Assembly (NCBI RefSeq): GCF_014805625.2
Contig: NW_023998427.1
Location: forward strand, 320,082 to 384,081
Reading direction: 5' to 3'
DNA: 64,000 bases
Source of the DNA: Glossina fuscipes
Lineage: Eukaryota > Arthropoda > Insecta > Diptera > Glossinidae
In this document: positions 63,801 through 64,000 of the stretch, in pieces
Layout of the letters: every line of letters starts with the position of its first letter
Numbering within the stretch: the first letter of the stretch is position 1
Made by a program: the position numbers and the translations under genes
The notes under the pieces: generated by a model
What the model was told of the DNA's origin: nothing
What the model saw: only the letters and a program-made list of their open reading frames with translations
Database searches by the model: none

Positions 63801-64000
63801 TTAACTCAAGTTTCAGATGAAAACAGACAAGAAGAAGAAGAACATGTTGGCATGGAAGTGCTGCCTCGAAGAAAAGGTAAGACCACGTGAATTATAGCTA
63901 GGAATGTCACGTTAACCTTAAGCGATACATATAGAGAGAAAATTAAAGCACGAATCGTCCGAATTTTCCGCTTATGTCACGTGCTTAAGAATTGAAAGTT
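60833..64000. other. intergenic, no gene identified
   Basis: Contains a short run of GATTTC/AATTCG hexamers near 61,670-61,705 and small AT-rich open frames without motifs. Confidence 0.5.

Overview
The window is AT-rich, intron-bearing animal DNA, full of A/T homopolymers and (TA)n tracts, with very short introns (54-67 bp) and close-packed small genes. Flotillin-2 exons almost identical to the Drosophila protein, a flotillin-nested GMC oxidoreductase cluster and a sperm-type leucyl aminopeptidase all point to a higher (brachyceran) fly. The interspersed repeats would fit a calyptrate such as Glossina, but I cannot prove that without a search. A 100-base run of N marks an assembly gap.

Layout. 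Positions 1-13,354 hold part of flotillin-2 (Flo2) on the minus strand: a 188-nt exon at 13,167-13,354, a probable alternative 27-nt micro-exon at 7,501-7,527, and a 109-nt exon at 6,693-6,801. Later Flo2 exons should lie left of the window. The first coding exon was not found anywhere to the right, so the intron upstream of 13,354 appears to run at least to the window's end. Inside it sit GMC oxidoreductase genes: GMC-A (21,224-23,168, +), GMC-B (28,140-30,159, +), GMC-C (32,324-34,347, +), GMC-D (39,914-41,875, -) and an isolated first exon, GMC-E (47,711-48,153, +). A short inverted copy of GMC-D exon 1 lies at 44,765-44,865. Between GMC-C and GMC-D is a small candidate gene for a secreted peptide (36,841-37,273, +).

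The right third holds a 550-residue M17 leucyl aminopeptidase-like protein (57,614-59,266, -) that has lost three of the seven canonical catalytic or metal residues, like the sperm leucyl aminopeptidases of Drosophila. Two unrecognised coding-like stretches lie at 51,704-52,046 and 56,876-57,480 on the minus strand.

The rest is intron and intergenic sequence. It carries two tRNA-derived SINE copies (one with clear target-site duplications) and many copies of interspersed elements. Those elements share an ACAAGTAAGAAAATT terminus, a small hairpin, TATACCC and a GTCTGTCCGTCTGTCC-like core, resembling the DINE-1/INE-1 (Helentron) class. Simple-sequence tracts are also common.

How the genes relate. 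Flotillin-2 is a membrane-microdomain scaffold. The GMC enzymes are FAD-dependent oxidoreductases (the glucose dehydrogenase family). Nesting of a GMC cluster in a Flo2 intron is, as I recall, conserved across insects. Shared intron positions split the paralogues: GMC-B and GMC-D share the intron after Glu-Ser-Glu, whereas A, C and E each have other positions.
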